Shown here: piece after piece, positions 45,346 through 53,770 of the stretch
Position numbering within the stretch: the first letter of the stretch is position 1
Layout: each line of letters opens with the position of its first letter
Assembly: GCF_000312045.1 (NCBI RefSeq)
Contig: NZ_HE978635.1
Location: forward strand, 672,774 to 736,773
Direction: 5' to 3'
DNA: 64,000 nt
From: Noviherbaspirillum massiliense JC206
GTDB lineage: Bacteria; Pseudomonadota; Gammaproteobacteria; Burkholderiales; Burkholderiaceae_D
Notes under the pieces: generated by a model
Databases searched by the model: none
Told to the model about the DNA's origin: nothing
The model's input: the letters and a program-made list of their open reading frames with translations, nothing else
Translations under genes and position numbers: made by a program

Positions 45346-46072
45346 ACTCTTGCTCAGCCTGGAAAAGGTCACCGCCGGCTATGCCCAGGACATCGACGTG
45401 CTGCGCGATGTGTCGCTCACGGTGCATGCCGGTGAAATAAGCGGCCTGATCGGGCTTAACGGTGCCGGCAAGTCGACGGTGGTCAAAACCATTTGCGGAT
45501 TCCTCGCGCCCAAGGAAGGACGCATCCGGTTCCGCGATCAGGACATCAGCGGCATCGCGCCGCACAGGCTGATCGACCACGGCATCTGCTGCATACCACA
45601 GGAGTCGAGCCTGTTTCCCTACCTGACGGTGGAAGAAAACCTGCTGCTGCCCCTGCAGGGGCGGGCAAAGCATTACGGCCCAGTGCTCAAGCAGCGCTAC
45701 GAGGAAGTGCTGGAAGCATTCCCGACGGTGCGCGAGAAGCGGCGGGCACAGGCCAGCGATCTTTCGGGCGGGCAGCAAAAGCAGGTGGAATTCGCAAAAG
45801 CCTGGCTGCAGCAACCCAAACTCTGCCTGATCGATGAACCCAGCATCGGTTTGTCGCCGATTCTTGCAGAGGGCGTGTTCACATGGATCGAAAAATTCGC
45901 CAAAGCCGGCATGGGCATCCTGCTGATCGATCACAATGTCCGGCGCGTGGTCAACATGTCGGATCGGGTCCATGTGCTCAGCCTCGGCCGCATTACCGCT
46001 GCGGGCCAGAGGAAGGATTTCGAGGGTGACCTGCATGAGCAGGTGAAGCAGTGGCTGGGCCTGAACTTCTGA
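45338..46072 (+). CDS. livF: ABC transporter ATP-binding protein LivF
   Basis: A 244-residue ATPase, partner of LivG. Walker A is GLNGAGKST, the signature is DLSGGQQKQVEFAKA, Walker B is LCLIDEPSIG, and LIDHNV holds the switch His. It overlaps livG by eight nt and its stop overlaps the allA start (TGATG). Confidence 0.93.
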   Translation: MPELLLSLEKVTAGYAQDIDVLRDVSLTVHAGEISGLIGLNGAGKSTVVKTICGFLAPKEGRIRFRDQDISGIAPHRLIDHGICCIPQESSLFPYLTVEENLLLPLQGRAKHYGPVLKQRYEEVLEAFPTVREKRRAQASDLSGGQQKQVEFAKAWLQQPKLCLIDEPSIGLSPILAEGVFTWIEKFAKAGMGILLIDHNVRRVVNMSDRVHVLSLGRITAAGQRKDFEGDLHEQVKQWLGLNF

Positions 46073-46590
46073 TGCGCCATCTCGCCTGTCATCCGCTGAA
46101 CGCATCGGCATTCGCACCCTTCGGCACCGTCATCGATACCGAAGGCAGGACTGCGGATCTGATCAACGAGGGCACGACACGGCGTTATGCCGACCTCGCC
46201 AGCCTCGATCTTTGCAGCGATGGCAATCCCCGCCTCCATCTTTACCTCGCATCGGCGCGCGCGTTTCCGCTGCGCTTGACGCAGCTGGAACGGCACCGAC
46301 ACGCCAGCCAGGTATTCATTCCGCTGAATGGGCAGCGTTTCATCGTGGTGGTGGCGCCGGGCGCGGCCCAACCCGAATGGGAAAACATTCAAGCCTTCCT
46401 GAGCGCGCCGGGGCAGGCGATTGCCCTGCATCGAGGAAGCTGGCATCATGGCCTGCTGGCCCTGAATGAGGGCGACCGCTTCGCAGTCATCGACGGCGCC
46501 GGGTATCGTAGCGACACGGAAGAAATGCCGTTGCCGGAGGAAATCCTGCTCGATTTGCCAACATCGCTCTACGAAGACAAGCCGGCCTGA
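46072..46590 (+). CDS. allA: Ureidoglycolate lyase family protein
   Basis: A 172-residue protein starting MRHLACHPLNASAFAPFGTVID. It has the AllA motifs: NEGTTRRYADLA, ELERHRHASQVFIPLNGQ (cf. E. coli ELERHPLGTQAFIPM) and RGSWHHGLLAL, a cupin-like bicupin monomer fold. AllA splits ureidoglycolate into glyoxylate and urea in allantoin breakdown. It is the last gene of the ABC-amidase operon and shows that the imported compound is probably a ureide. The upstream in-frame start at 46051 lies inside livF and was not used. Confidence 0.88.
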   Translation: MRHLACHPLNASAFAPFGTVIDTEGRTADLINEGTTRRYADLASLDLCSDGNPRLHLYLASARAFPLRLTQLERHRHASQVFIPLNGQRFIVVVAPGAAQPEWENIQAFLSAPGQAIALHRGSWHHGLLALNEGDRFAVIDGAGYRSDTEEMPLPEEILLDLPTSLYEDKPA

Positions 46591-46723
46591 TGGAATGCGC
46601 GGGTCATCGAGCCCCTGACGCGACTCCGTACCTGCCCTTATCGATCCGATAACATCCTTCGCTTTTGCACGAAGCCGCTCTCGTGCAAAATTGCGGCACC
46701 ACGGCTTTCGGAATACCCCATAC

Positions 46724-48010
46724 ATGCAACCCCGCTCTCCCAGTTTCAGCACTCCGGCGCTCAGCAGCGGCACCATCGTCCTGCTGACGACGCTGTATTG
46801 CGCGCAAGGCTTGCCTTCCGGCCTGATCGCGCACTCGCTGCCAGTCCTGATGCGCCAGCATGGCGTCGACCTGGCCTTGATCGGCCTGCTCAAGCTGCTG
46901 GCCCTGCCCTGGGTACTCAAGGCCGTGTGGGCGCCCTGGGTCGACCGGCTGGCCTCCGCTCGCCTCGGCCACCATCGCGGCTGGATACTGCCATTGCAGG
47001 CAAGCGTGCTGACGATCGTCGCTGTATTGGCCTTGCTGCCGCCGGACGCCTTGTTCGGCGCCTGGCTGCCGGTGCTGCTGGGCTTGCTCGCCTGCGTCAA
47101 CCTGGCGGCCGCCACGCAGGACATCGCGACCGACGGGCTGGCCGTTCGCCTGCTGCCGCCACGCTGGCGCGGGCTGGGCAACAGCCTGCAGGTCGGCGGG
47201 TACAAGGCCGGCATGATCGTCAGCGGCAGCCTGCTGTTACTGGTGGTCGGTGACTGGGGATGGCGGACAGCGGTCGGCCTGATCGCCATCCTGGTGGCCT
47301 GCATGACGGTGCCGGTCCTGCTGTTCCCGGAAAAGCGCATCCTGCCGTTTCACCCTGAACTGGCCGAGCCGCAGGGGGGGCCGCGGCTGTTGTGGCGGCA
47401 TTACCGTGGTTTTCTCGCCCGACCCGGCATGGGCCCATGGCTGCTGGTGGTGCTCACCTTCAAGCTCGGCGATTCGCTCGGCTCGCCGATGATCAAGCCC
47501 ATGCTGGTGGACCATGGATGGACGTCCGCAGCCGTGGGGCAGCTCACGCTGGTCAGCAGCATCACCGGCATTGCCGGCGCCCTTCTGGGTGGACTGATCT
47601 ATGCCCGCCTCGGCGCGCGGCGCGGGCTCATCCTGTTCGGCTTGGCGCAGGCATTCGGGATCGCGGCGATGGCATGGCTGGCGCATTCCGGCGCCAATGC
47701 CTACACCGCATACGGCATTGCGCTGTTCGAGCAGGTGGCCGATGGCATGTCGACAGTCGCCCTGTTTGCCATGATGATGAATCAATGCCGCCCCGAGCAC
47801 GAAGGCGCGGACTACACCATCCAGGCCTGCGCGCAAGTGGTCCTGTCGGGCATCGTCGGCTCCCTGAGCGGCCTGGCGGCAAAATGGCTCGGATATGAAG
47901 GCCACTTCCTGCTGGCCGGCCTGCTCGGCATCTTGGCACTCGTGTTTGTTATTCGCTACTTTGCGAGACAGGCCGTTATTCCTGTTCCGGTGCCATCAAC
48001 AGCAGCTTGA
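46724..48010 (+). CDS. MFS transporter, AmpG/RhtX-like
   Basis: A 428-residue, 12-helix protein starting MQPRSPSFSTPALSSG. TLYCAQGLPSGLIAHSLPVLMRQ, LLKLLALPWVLKAVWAPWVDR and NLAAATQDIATDGLAVRLL fit the AmpG / acetyl-CoA transporter and siderophore importer (RhtX, FptX) branch of the MFS. The substrate could be a siderophore, muropeptide or similar. It stands on its own with no ampC or ampD nearby. A short degenerate copy of its middle (MGPWLLVVLTFKLGD) lies at 52308-52367. Confidence 0.78.
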   Translation: MQPRSPSFSTPALSSGTIVLLTTLYCAQGLPSGLIAHSLPVLMRQHGVDLALIGLLKLLALPWVLKAVWAPWVDRLASARLGHHRGWILPLQASVLTIVAVLALLPPDALFGAWLPVLLGLLACVNLAAATQDIATDGLAVRLLPPRWRGLGNSLQVGGYKAGMIVSGSLLLLVVGDWGWRTAVGLIAILVACMTVPVLLFPEKRILPFHPELAEPQGGPRLLWRHYRGFLARPGMGPWLLVVLTFKLGDSLGSPMIKPMLVDHGWTSAAVGQLTLVSSITGIAGALLGGLIYARLGARRGLILFGLAQAFGIAAMAWLAHSGANAYTAYGIALFEQVADGMSTVALFAMMMNQCRPEHEGADYTIQACAQVVLSGIVGSLSGLAAKWLGYEGHFLLAGLLGILALVFVIRYFARQAVIPVPVPSTAA

Positions 48011-48193
48011 AACGCCAGATGCGAGGCTGAAGTTCAATCTGGTGTTGCACGACCGTTGCATGTACTTTTTCCTGGCATAGGTCCGAACGAGCAAAGATAC
48101 AATTCGGCAAGCATCGGGTATTGGAGCGTGCTCCTGAAACGATCCGCCAATTCTTGATGACTACCCATTTATTAATGCGTCGTCACGCTCGCC

Positions 48194-49744
48194 ATGAACA
48201 TAATTAAAACGATTGCCCTGCTTGGTTTATTTGCTTGTGTCCAGGCGCAGGCCGCAAGCTTCGATTGCGGACAAGCGCGCTCCACTTCCGAAAAACTGAT
48301 CTGCAGTGGCGAGAAGCTGTCCGAGCTGGATACGCAACTGGACGAGGCCTACAGGACAGCGAAGGAGAACGCCAGTACGGACAAAGCCAGGCGCCTGAAA
48401 GGGGAACAGCTTCAGTGGCTGCGGAACATCAGAAACCGATGTGAGGACACGGCCTGCCTTCTGAACGCCTACGAAAGCCGCCTCAACGAGCTTGATCCGT
48501 TTGCAGACAAGCAGATTACTTGCGAAGAGATGAAAAAATCCCCGGAACTTGTCTTTTCGGGTGGAATTGACTTGGGAAGCGGGTCGGGATCTCCTATTGA
48601 TGTGGACTACAAATGCCGCGAGAGCCTGGACCAGCAGGGCTTCATGCTGAAGCTGCTCGATTTGGCGGAGAAGATCCGGGGAGAGAACGGTCCTCAGATT
48701 TGTACAGGGTCGATAGTCCATGCCCAGTGGCGCTACTATCATTTCAGCCTGGCCGAAGCAGGATTTTCACCAGGAACGCTGATGCGGGAACTGCCATCGG
48801 TGCGCACAGGTACGGATTGGAATTCGTTCGCGCGCGCGGAAGGAACTGATGACGATAGTCGTACCATCAGCTATTTCCAGCAGTGGTCAGAACAAAGTCT
48901 TTTCAATCACGACCTGTATCAAGAATTTGTTTCCGAGGTGGATCGGGTTCTGCCTGAGCTTGTGAAGCATTACGAACGCAAGCTCGGATTGCCCAGGCAG
49001 GATGCGAAGATTGCAGCGGGAGGAGCATTAAGGCTTGTCGTGCAGCGTGCGGCTGGAGGCTTTCCCCGCAGCGAGCTGCAGCCCGATTCTGTTCTGGTAC
49101 GACTCGTACGCGACAAACAAGTTACGCCGGATGAGATTCGAAGCGCGCTAAACGGCAACAAAGGCGATCCGGCCCGCCATTCCGAAGCCGATATTTACCA
49201 GGCACTGGTCGTTGCGCTAATCAAGAACAGGCCGCTACAGATCGTTTCCTCTCTGACTGGAATGCTGAGCCCGGAGGCCTTGCAACGCCTGGGTGAAGGC
49301 AAGGAACCCTTGCTGTCGTTTGCTATTAACAGCCAGGAAAATCTGGAATATCTGATCCGCCGGAAACCACCTGTGAATGCGGCAAACGACTTCGGCAAAA
49401 CTGCGCTCTTCTATGCCATCGGTTCAAACAATCACAAAGCCGCCGAGACACTCCTGCGGGCTGGCGCCGACGTCAATCAGGCATACAAATCGGCGAAAGA
49501 ACTGAGGCCGGACGACGATAAATGCACATACTTCGCCCTTGCCCATACGAAGCGGACACCGCTGATGCATGCGGCACAGCATAGCGACGTTCGAATGCTC
49601 AAGTTGCTGATCCAGGCCAATGCGCACCTGGATGCTGCAGATGACATGGGCTATAACGCGCTGGACTATGCCGTCATGGGCAGGAACAAGGATAACGAGA
49701 CCTACTTGAAGTCCCTGGGCCTGAAATTCGGGGCGCCGAAATAA
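48194..49744 (+). CDS. LprI-domain protein with C-terminal ankyrin repeats
   Basis: A 516-residue secreted protein with a signal peptide (MNIIKTIALLGLFACVQAQAA). Residues ~20-100 match the LprI/DUF1311 lysozyme-inhibitor-type domain: FDCGQARSTSEKLICSGEKL with its paired Cys, LDTQLDEAYRTAKEN, and QWLRNIRNRCEDTACLLNAYESRL. The C-terminal ~150 residues hold ankyrin-type repeats (GKTALFYAIGSNNHKAAETL, RTPLMHAAQHSDVRMLKLLI, GYNALDYAVMGRNK). The middle ~250 residues are unlike anything I recognise. It is a periplasmic or secreted protein, possibly a lysozyme inhibitor or interaction scaffold. Confidence 0.75.
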   Translation: MNIIKTIALLGLFACVQAQAASFDCGQARSTSEKLICSGEKLSELDTQLDEAYRTAKENASTDKARRLKGEQLQWLRNIRNRCEDTACLLNAYESRLNELDPFADKQITCEEMKKSPELVFSGGIDLGSGSGSPIDVDYKCRESLDQQGFMLKLLDLAEKIRGENGPQICTGSIVHAQWRYYHFSLAEAGFSPGTLMRELPSVRTGTDWNSFARAEGTDDDSRTISYFQQWSEQSLFNHDLYQEFVSEVDRVLPELVKHYERKLGLPRQDAKIAAGGALRLVVQRAAGGFPRSELQPDSVLVRLVRDKQVTPDEIRSALNGNKGDPARHSEADIYQALVVALIKNRPLQIVSSLTGMLSPEALQRLGEGKEPLLSFAINSQENLEYLIRRKPPVNAANDFGKTALFYAIGSNNHKAAETLLRAGADVNQAYKSAKELRPDDDKCTYFALAHTKRTPLMHAAQHSDVRMLKLLIQANAHLDAADDMGYNALDYAVMGRNKDNETYLKSLGLKFGAPK

Positions 49745-49747
49745 GGT

Positions 49748-49777
49748 TCCGCTCCTGATCCCGCGGTACGGGAGCGG
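49748..49777. terminator. Hairpin between convergent genes
   Basis: CCGCTCC and GGAGCGG form a 7-bp stem around a GC-rich interior in the gap between the ankyrin gene and the convergent sensor kinase gene. Neither side has a clean T run, so it is at best a weak bidirectional terminator. Confidence 0.4.
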
Positions 49778-49797
49778 ACAAAAAAGAAATCTGCGAC

Positions 49798-51921
49798 TCA
49801 GCTTGGCGCCACCCGATGCCCGGTCAGCGGAAGGTGGACAGTAAAGGTGCTGCCCAGATTTGCGCCTTCGCTGAATGCCTCCACCCGCCCGCCGTGCAGC
49901 GCCACCAGTCTTTGTACCAGCGCCAGGCCGATTCCCAGCCCTCCCTGTGCCTTTGACCCGTGCTCGCCGATTTGCTCGAACATCTGAAAGATCTTGGCCT
50001 GCGCCTCCACGGGAATGCCGATTCCGTTATCCGAAATCTGTACCACTGCTTCATGGTCTTTCCTGAACGCCGACAACTCGATCTGTCCGCCGGGTGGCGT
50101 GTACTTGGCGGCATTGCTGAGCAAATTGATGAAGACCTGATGCATGCGCCCTGCGTCCACGTCCATATGGAGGGGAGCGTCCGGAAGGCTTACCTTGAAT
50201 TCGTGCCCAGCCGGTTCCATGAAGGTCTGAGCGGATTCAGCGACATTGACGAGCACATCCCTCAAATCAACCCGCTCGCACTCCAGCCTGACTTTTCCAC
50301 TGTTGATGCGCGCCACGTCCAGCAGGTCCTCAATCATGCGTCCCATCTGATCAGTTTGATTTTGCAGGATGCGCCGCGCACGCGAAGTTGCCGGAGAGTC
50401 AGGCGGCAAGCGCTCGAGAATGTCCAGCCCGCTCTGCAGCGGAGCAAGAAGGTTCCTGAGTTCGTGGGAAAGCGTTGCGAGGAATTCGCCTTTCAGACGG
50501 TCCGCATTGGTCAGTTCGTCGGCCAGATCGCGGAGTTTCTCCTCTTTCAGTTTACGATCCGTAATGTCTATCCCGACTGCCGCGACGGCGAGAAGTGCTT
50601 CATTCGCGTCGAGAATGGGCGATAGCACCAGCTCAACCATGCGCCGTGTGCCATCCGCCCGGGAATAGATAGCCTCACAGGTGAACGCCCTTCCATTGAG
50701 CACTTGTTCAAAACCCTTTTCTACGTTCTCGGCGTGATCCGGCATGTTGCTCCACCAGCTGCCGGACCAATATTTCTGGCCAATGACCTGTTCGCGTGTA
50801 TAGCCGCTGTGAATCAGGCTCGCATCGTTCGCCTCGAGTATGGTTCCGTCCCGGGAAAGAACGCAGGCGAAGTAGCGCCCCTGCTCGAAGAATGTGCGGA
50901 ACTTGGCATTGGCTTCGGCCAACGCAGTGGCCTCGGCCTGGGCCGCCTGGAGAGCGATCGCACGTTGCACCTGCTGCTGCCTCTGGATGTAAAAGAACAC
51001 GCCCGAAAACATCAGCAATGACAGGACAACGGCAGCTCCGATGGCTCCGGTGGCCGTACGTCGCCATGCTTCGAGTGCGACGCTTTCCCTGGTGCTCAAG
51101 ACAACCACCAGCGGTTGATGCTCGAGCCCGCGGTAGCTCGCGATGCGCTGGTAATTGAAGGGCGGGCCGGCTGTCGTGTAGGAGGCTGCACGCTCGCGGG
51201 GAAGATACAGTGCAAACAAAGGCAGGTGCCCGTAAGTGCGACCGATACTTGCATCGTCATCCGGATGGCGGGCAATCAATCGTCCGTCTGCGTGATACAG
51301 GGACATCACCTGCCCTGGGCGCAAGTGCAGCTTGTGGTACAGACGGGACAAGGAGTCAAGCTGGACCGCTGCAACCACGACTCCCTTGAACTCTCCGCTC
51401 GGAGAGACGATTCTCCGCGTCGAGGCGACAAACCAGCCTGTACCGGACCGACTCAGCATCGCCGAGGACAAGCCTTGCTTCAGATTTTCATTCTCGATGT
51501 ACTGGCGAAAATAATCGCGGTCCATCAAGGAGACATCGGGTGTCGTGGGGTAATCGGTATCGTGCTGGATGAAACCGTTTGGGCCAATGACAAACAGTGC
51601 CCTGACGGCAGGCAGATATTGCAGGTACTTGAGCATCAGCTTCCGGGCTTGCGGGTCGTGCCGGGACAAGCTGCGGGACGCGAAGTAGCTGGATATGCCC
51701 AGCAAGGCGATATCGACGCTGCCGAACGTCCGGGCCATGTTCTCTTCCAGCACCGTCGCCATGGTCGAGGTCTCGTCCTGGGCTTGTTGCAGAGACTGGC
51801 TCCGCTCTCGCATCAATGCAATGCTCAAGGCCAGGACCGCTGTCAGCCAGAATACACAAGCCACCAGAATTGCCATATTCGCATGCGGCGGAAGCGCGGA
51901 TTTCCAGCTTTTGAGACCCAA
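49798..51921 (-). CDS. Membrane sensor histidine kinase (CACHE-PAS-HisKA-HATPase)
   Basis: A 707-residue kinase. Helix 1 (MAILVACVFWLTAVLALSIAL) and helix 2 (~292-312) frame a periplasmic dCACHE sensor (FVIGPNGFIQHDTDYPTTPDVS, ISRDYF-like LMDRDYFRQYI). A coiled coil and a PAS domain (~340-460) lead to HisKA with His486 in TLSHELRNLLAP, then HATPase boxes NLLSNAAKYT, DNGIGI and GGLGIGLALVQ. The TTG at 51921 has GGGAGGGG just before it; an ATG at 51876 is an alternative. No receiver domain or response regulator is attached, so its partner is elsewhere. Confidence 0.9.
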   Translation of the reverse strand: MGLKSWKSALPPHANMAILVACVFWLTAVLALSIALMRERSQSLQQAQDETSTMATVLEENMARTFGSVDIALLGISSYFASRSLSRHDPQARKLMLKYLQYLPAVRALFVIGPNGFIQHDTDYPTTPDVSLMDRDYFRQYIENENLKQGLSSAMLSRSGTGWFVASTRRIVSPSGEFKGVVVAAVQLDSLSRLYHKLHLRPGQVMSLYHADGRLIARHPDDDASIGRTYGHLPLFALYLPRERAASYTTAGPPFNYQRIASYRGLEHQPLVVVLSTRESVALEAWRRTATGAIGAAVVLSLLMFSGVFFYIQRQQQVQRAIALQAAQAEATALAEANAKFRTFFEQGRYFACVLSRDGTILEANDASLIHSGYTREQVIGQKYWSGSWWSNMPDHAENVEKGFEQVLNGRAFTCEAIYSRADGTRRMVELVLSPILDANEALLAVAAVGIDITDRKLKEEKLRDLADELTNADRLKGEFLATLSHELRNLLAPLQSGLDILERLPPDSPATSRARRILQNQTDQMGRMIEDLLDVARINSGKVRLECERVDLRDVLVNVAESAQTFMEPAGHEFKVSLPDAPLHMDVDAGRMHQVFINLLSNAAKYTPPGGQIELSAFRKDHEAVVQISDNGIGIPVEAQAKIFQMFEQIGEHGSKAQGGLGIGLALVQRLVALHGGRVEAFSEGANLGSTFTVHLPLTGHRVAPS

Positions 51922-52379
51922 GGCCCCTCCCTTGATCGTTAGGAAGTCAAAAGTTGTTACCTGCTCTGTTTCGCGGCCATTCGATGGATTCTTCAGTTTG
52001 ACGGCTTTTTTAGGGGCCCATCAAACGCCGGCTGAAAAATCCCGCGCAACGACTAATTCTATTGTAAGTTCCCATCAAGACCATGCTGCAACGCGTGATG
52101 CATCCGCGTGGCCGAATATGACCCCGTTGGTCAACTTCGATGGTTAAGGGGTTGGCGATGCACTATATGCCTCGGGACGATGATGATGGCACCCTCATTC
52201 CTGAGTGCGGAAGAATCCCCGCCTCCGCTCACGCAGCGCCTCTCCTTCAGGGTTTACGCGGATCGATTGCTTTCCTGATCTTTCATTCCAGAAAATTATG
52301 CTGCCGCGCCAGCCCGAGGATGGGCACATGGCTGGTGCTGGTGCCGACGTTCAAGCTCGGCGATTAATAAGTCGTTTTC
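51922..52379. other. Intergenic region with MFS pseudogene remnant
   Basis: About 458 bp between the kinase gene and the oxidoreductase gene, both transcribed leftward. The plus strand has a weak open frame (52140-52367) without a ribosome binding site; only its last part resembles a known protein, listed separately as a pseudogene fragment. The kinase promoter must lie at the left end. Confidence 0.5.
52308..52367 (+). pseudogene. Fragment resembling AmpG/RhtX-like MFS gene
   Basis: The plus strand reads RMGTWLVLVPTFKLGD and then stops. This matches GMGPWLLVVLTFKLGD in the middle of the MFS protein at 46724-48010, and the DNA around it is also similar over about 60 bases. Nothing upstream or downstream continues the match. 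It looks like a scrap of an MFS paralogue or of a rearranged copy of that gene. Confidence 0.55.
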
Positions 52380-53381
52380 TCAGAACGACAGGCAGATCTT
52401 GCCGAAATGCGCGTTGGATTCCTGCATCCGGAAGGCATCCGCGATCTGCGGCAAATCGAAGCTGCGATCCACGACAGGAACGAGCTTGATCGCCTCGATC
52501 GCGCGCACGAACTCCATCTGCTCGCGCCGGCTGCCAACGATCAGGCCTTGCAGGCGGGCCTGCTTGGCCATGAGAAAGGCGGTGGGCACGTCGCCTGCCT
52601 TGCCGGTCAGCACGCCGATGAGCGCGATATGTCCATTCACCCTGACTGCGGCGATCGACTGCGGCAAGGTGCCGGGACCGCCGACTTCGATGACATGATC
52701 CGCTCCGCCGCACATCTCGTACACGCGCTTTCCCCAGTCGGGAGTCTGCCGGTAATTGATCGTGATATCGGCTCCCAAGGACCGGGCCCGCTCAAGCTTC
52801 TGATCGGAGGACGAGGTCACGATGACGGTTGCACCCATTGCCCTGGCAATCTGCAGCGCAAAGATCGACACCCCGCCGGTGCCGAGCACCAGCACCACAT
52901 CCCCGGCCTTCAGCTTCCCGTTCACCACCAGAGCCCGCCAGGCGGTCAGGCCGGCGGTCGTCAGCGTGGCCGCCTGCTCGTGCGTGTAGTCGCGTGGCGC
53001 CAGCGTGAAAGCATGTTCGCTGCATACCGCCACTTCGCGGGCGTAGCCGTCGACACCGTCGCCCGGCACGCTTGAGAAATCGCTGACCGTGGGCGGCCCG
53101 TCCAGCCATGTCGGGAAGAAACAGGACACGACCCGGTCGCCCGGCTTGAACTGGGTGACGCCGTCGCCGACCGCCTCGATGATCCCGGCACCATCCGACA
53201 TCGGAATGCGGCGATCCGCGCTCGGCGCGGATCCTGTCACGACGCCATAGTCATGGTAATTGAGGGAGCTTGCATGCAGCCGCACCCGGATTTGTCCGGC
53301 GCCAGGGGCACCCGGGTCCGGCCGGTCAACCAGCCGCAAGTGGTCCAGCCCGCCCGGGGCATGCAGTTCAATCGCTTTCAT
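52380..53381 (-). CDS. Zinc-type alcohol dehydrogenase / quinone oxidoreductase family protein
   Basis: A 333-residue MDR-superfamily oxidoreductase. The catalytic domain has VRLHASSLNYHDYGVVTG and PMSDGAGIIEAVGDGV; the nucleotide-binding domain has GDVVLVLGTGGVSIFALQIARAMGA and the TSSSDQKLERARSLGAD NADP motif. The usual Cys/His zinc ligands of true alcohol dehydrogenases are not seen, so a quinone or enoyl reductase-like NADPH enzyme is more likely. The ATG at 53381 is preferred over the one at 53399. It overlaps the small gene upstream. Confidence 0.85.
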   Translation of the reverse strand: MKAIELHAPGGLDHLRLVDRPDPGAPGAGQIRVRLHASSLNYHDYGVVTGSAPSADRRIPMSDGAGIIEAVGDGVTQFKPGDRVVSCFFPTWLDGPPTVSDFSSVPGDGVDGYAREVAVCSEHAFTLAPRDYTHEQAATLTTAGLTAWRALVVNGKLKAGDVVLVLGTGGVSIFALQIARAMGATVIVTSSSDQKLERARSLGADITINYRQTPDWGKRVYEMCGGADHVIEVGGPGTLPQSIAAVRVNGHIALIGVLTGKAGDVPTAFLMAKQARLQGLIVGSRREQMEFVRAIEAIKLVPVVDRSFDLPQIADAFRMQESNAHFGKICLSF

Positions 53382-53398
53382 GGTCTTCCCTTCCGGCA

Positions 53399-53650
53399 TT
53401 AACTCGCCTGCGCATCAAGTGCGATACCTGACCGGCCCCGGGAAACAAAGTTTCGTCCTTTTTCCGTCAGCGAGACGATGCCCGCCATGCCCGGAGCGGC
53501 ATTGACCATGCCATCGGCGCAGGCATCTTCCCAGATGCTCAGGCGCGGGCAGGAGCTTTTCCAGACATCGATTACTTCCGCGTAGGAATGCGTTCCCTGG
53601 GCTATCCACTCCAGCATCTGCAGGGTCAGTGCGTCATGCGAATTGTTCAT
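53399..53650 (-). CDS. Conserved small hypothetical protein
   Basis: An 83-residue protein (MNNSHDALTLQMLEWIAQGTH...). The pattern of a helix with ALTLQMLEWIA, SYAEVIDVWKSSCPRLSIWEDA, and a C-terminal IVSLTEKGRNFV suggests a small winged-helix-like fold; the ending is common in MarR- and ArsR-like wings. I cannot name a family. Its stop overlaps the upstream in-frame ATG of the oxidoreductase gene (TAATG), so the two are probably co-expressed. Confidence 0.6.
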   Translation of the reverse strand: MNNSHDALTLQMLEWIAQGTHSYAEVIDVWKSSCPRLSIWEDACADGMVNAAPGMAGIVSLTEKGRNFVSRGRSGIALDAQAS

Positions 53651-53770
53651 TTCGATTCTCCTTGTGCTCCAGCACTACGGCGGCCCGTCCAGCCATGGGC
53701 GCCCGCGCATTCGACACGTTCGCGGCCCCCGAATTCGCATGAACGCGCCGGCGAAAACATGGGCGCAGCA

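Noticed and set aside
46051-46072. An earlier start for allA inside livF
   Set aside because: It would add seven residues overlapping livF; the ATG in the TGATG overlap gives the family N-terminus.
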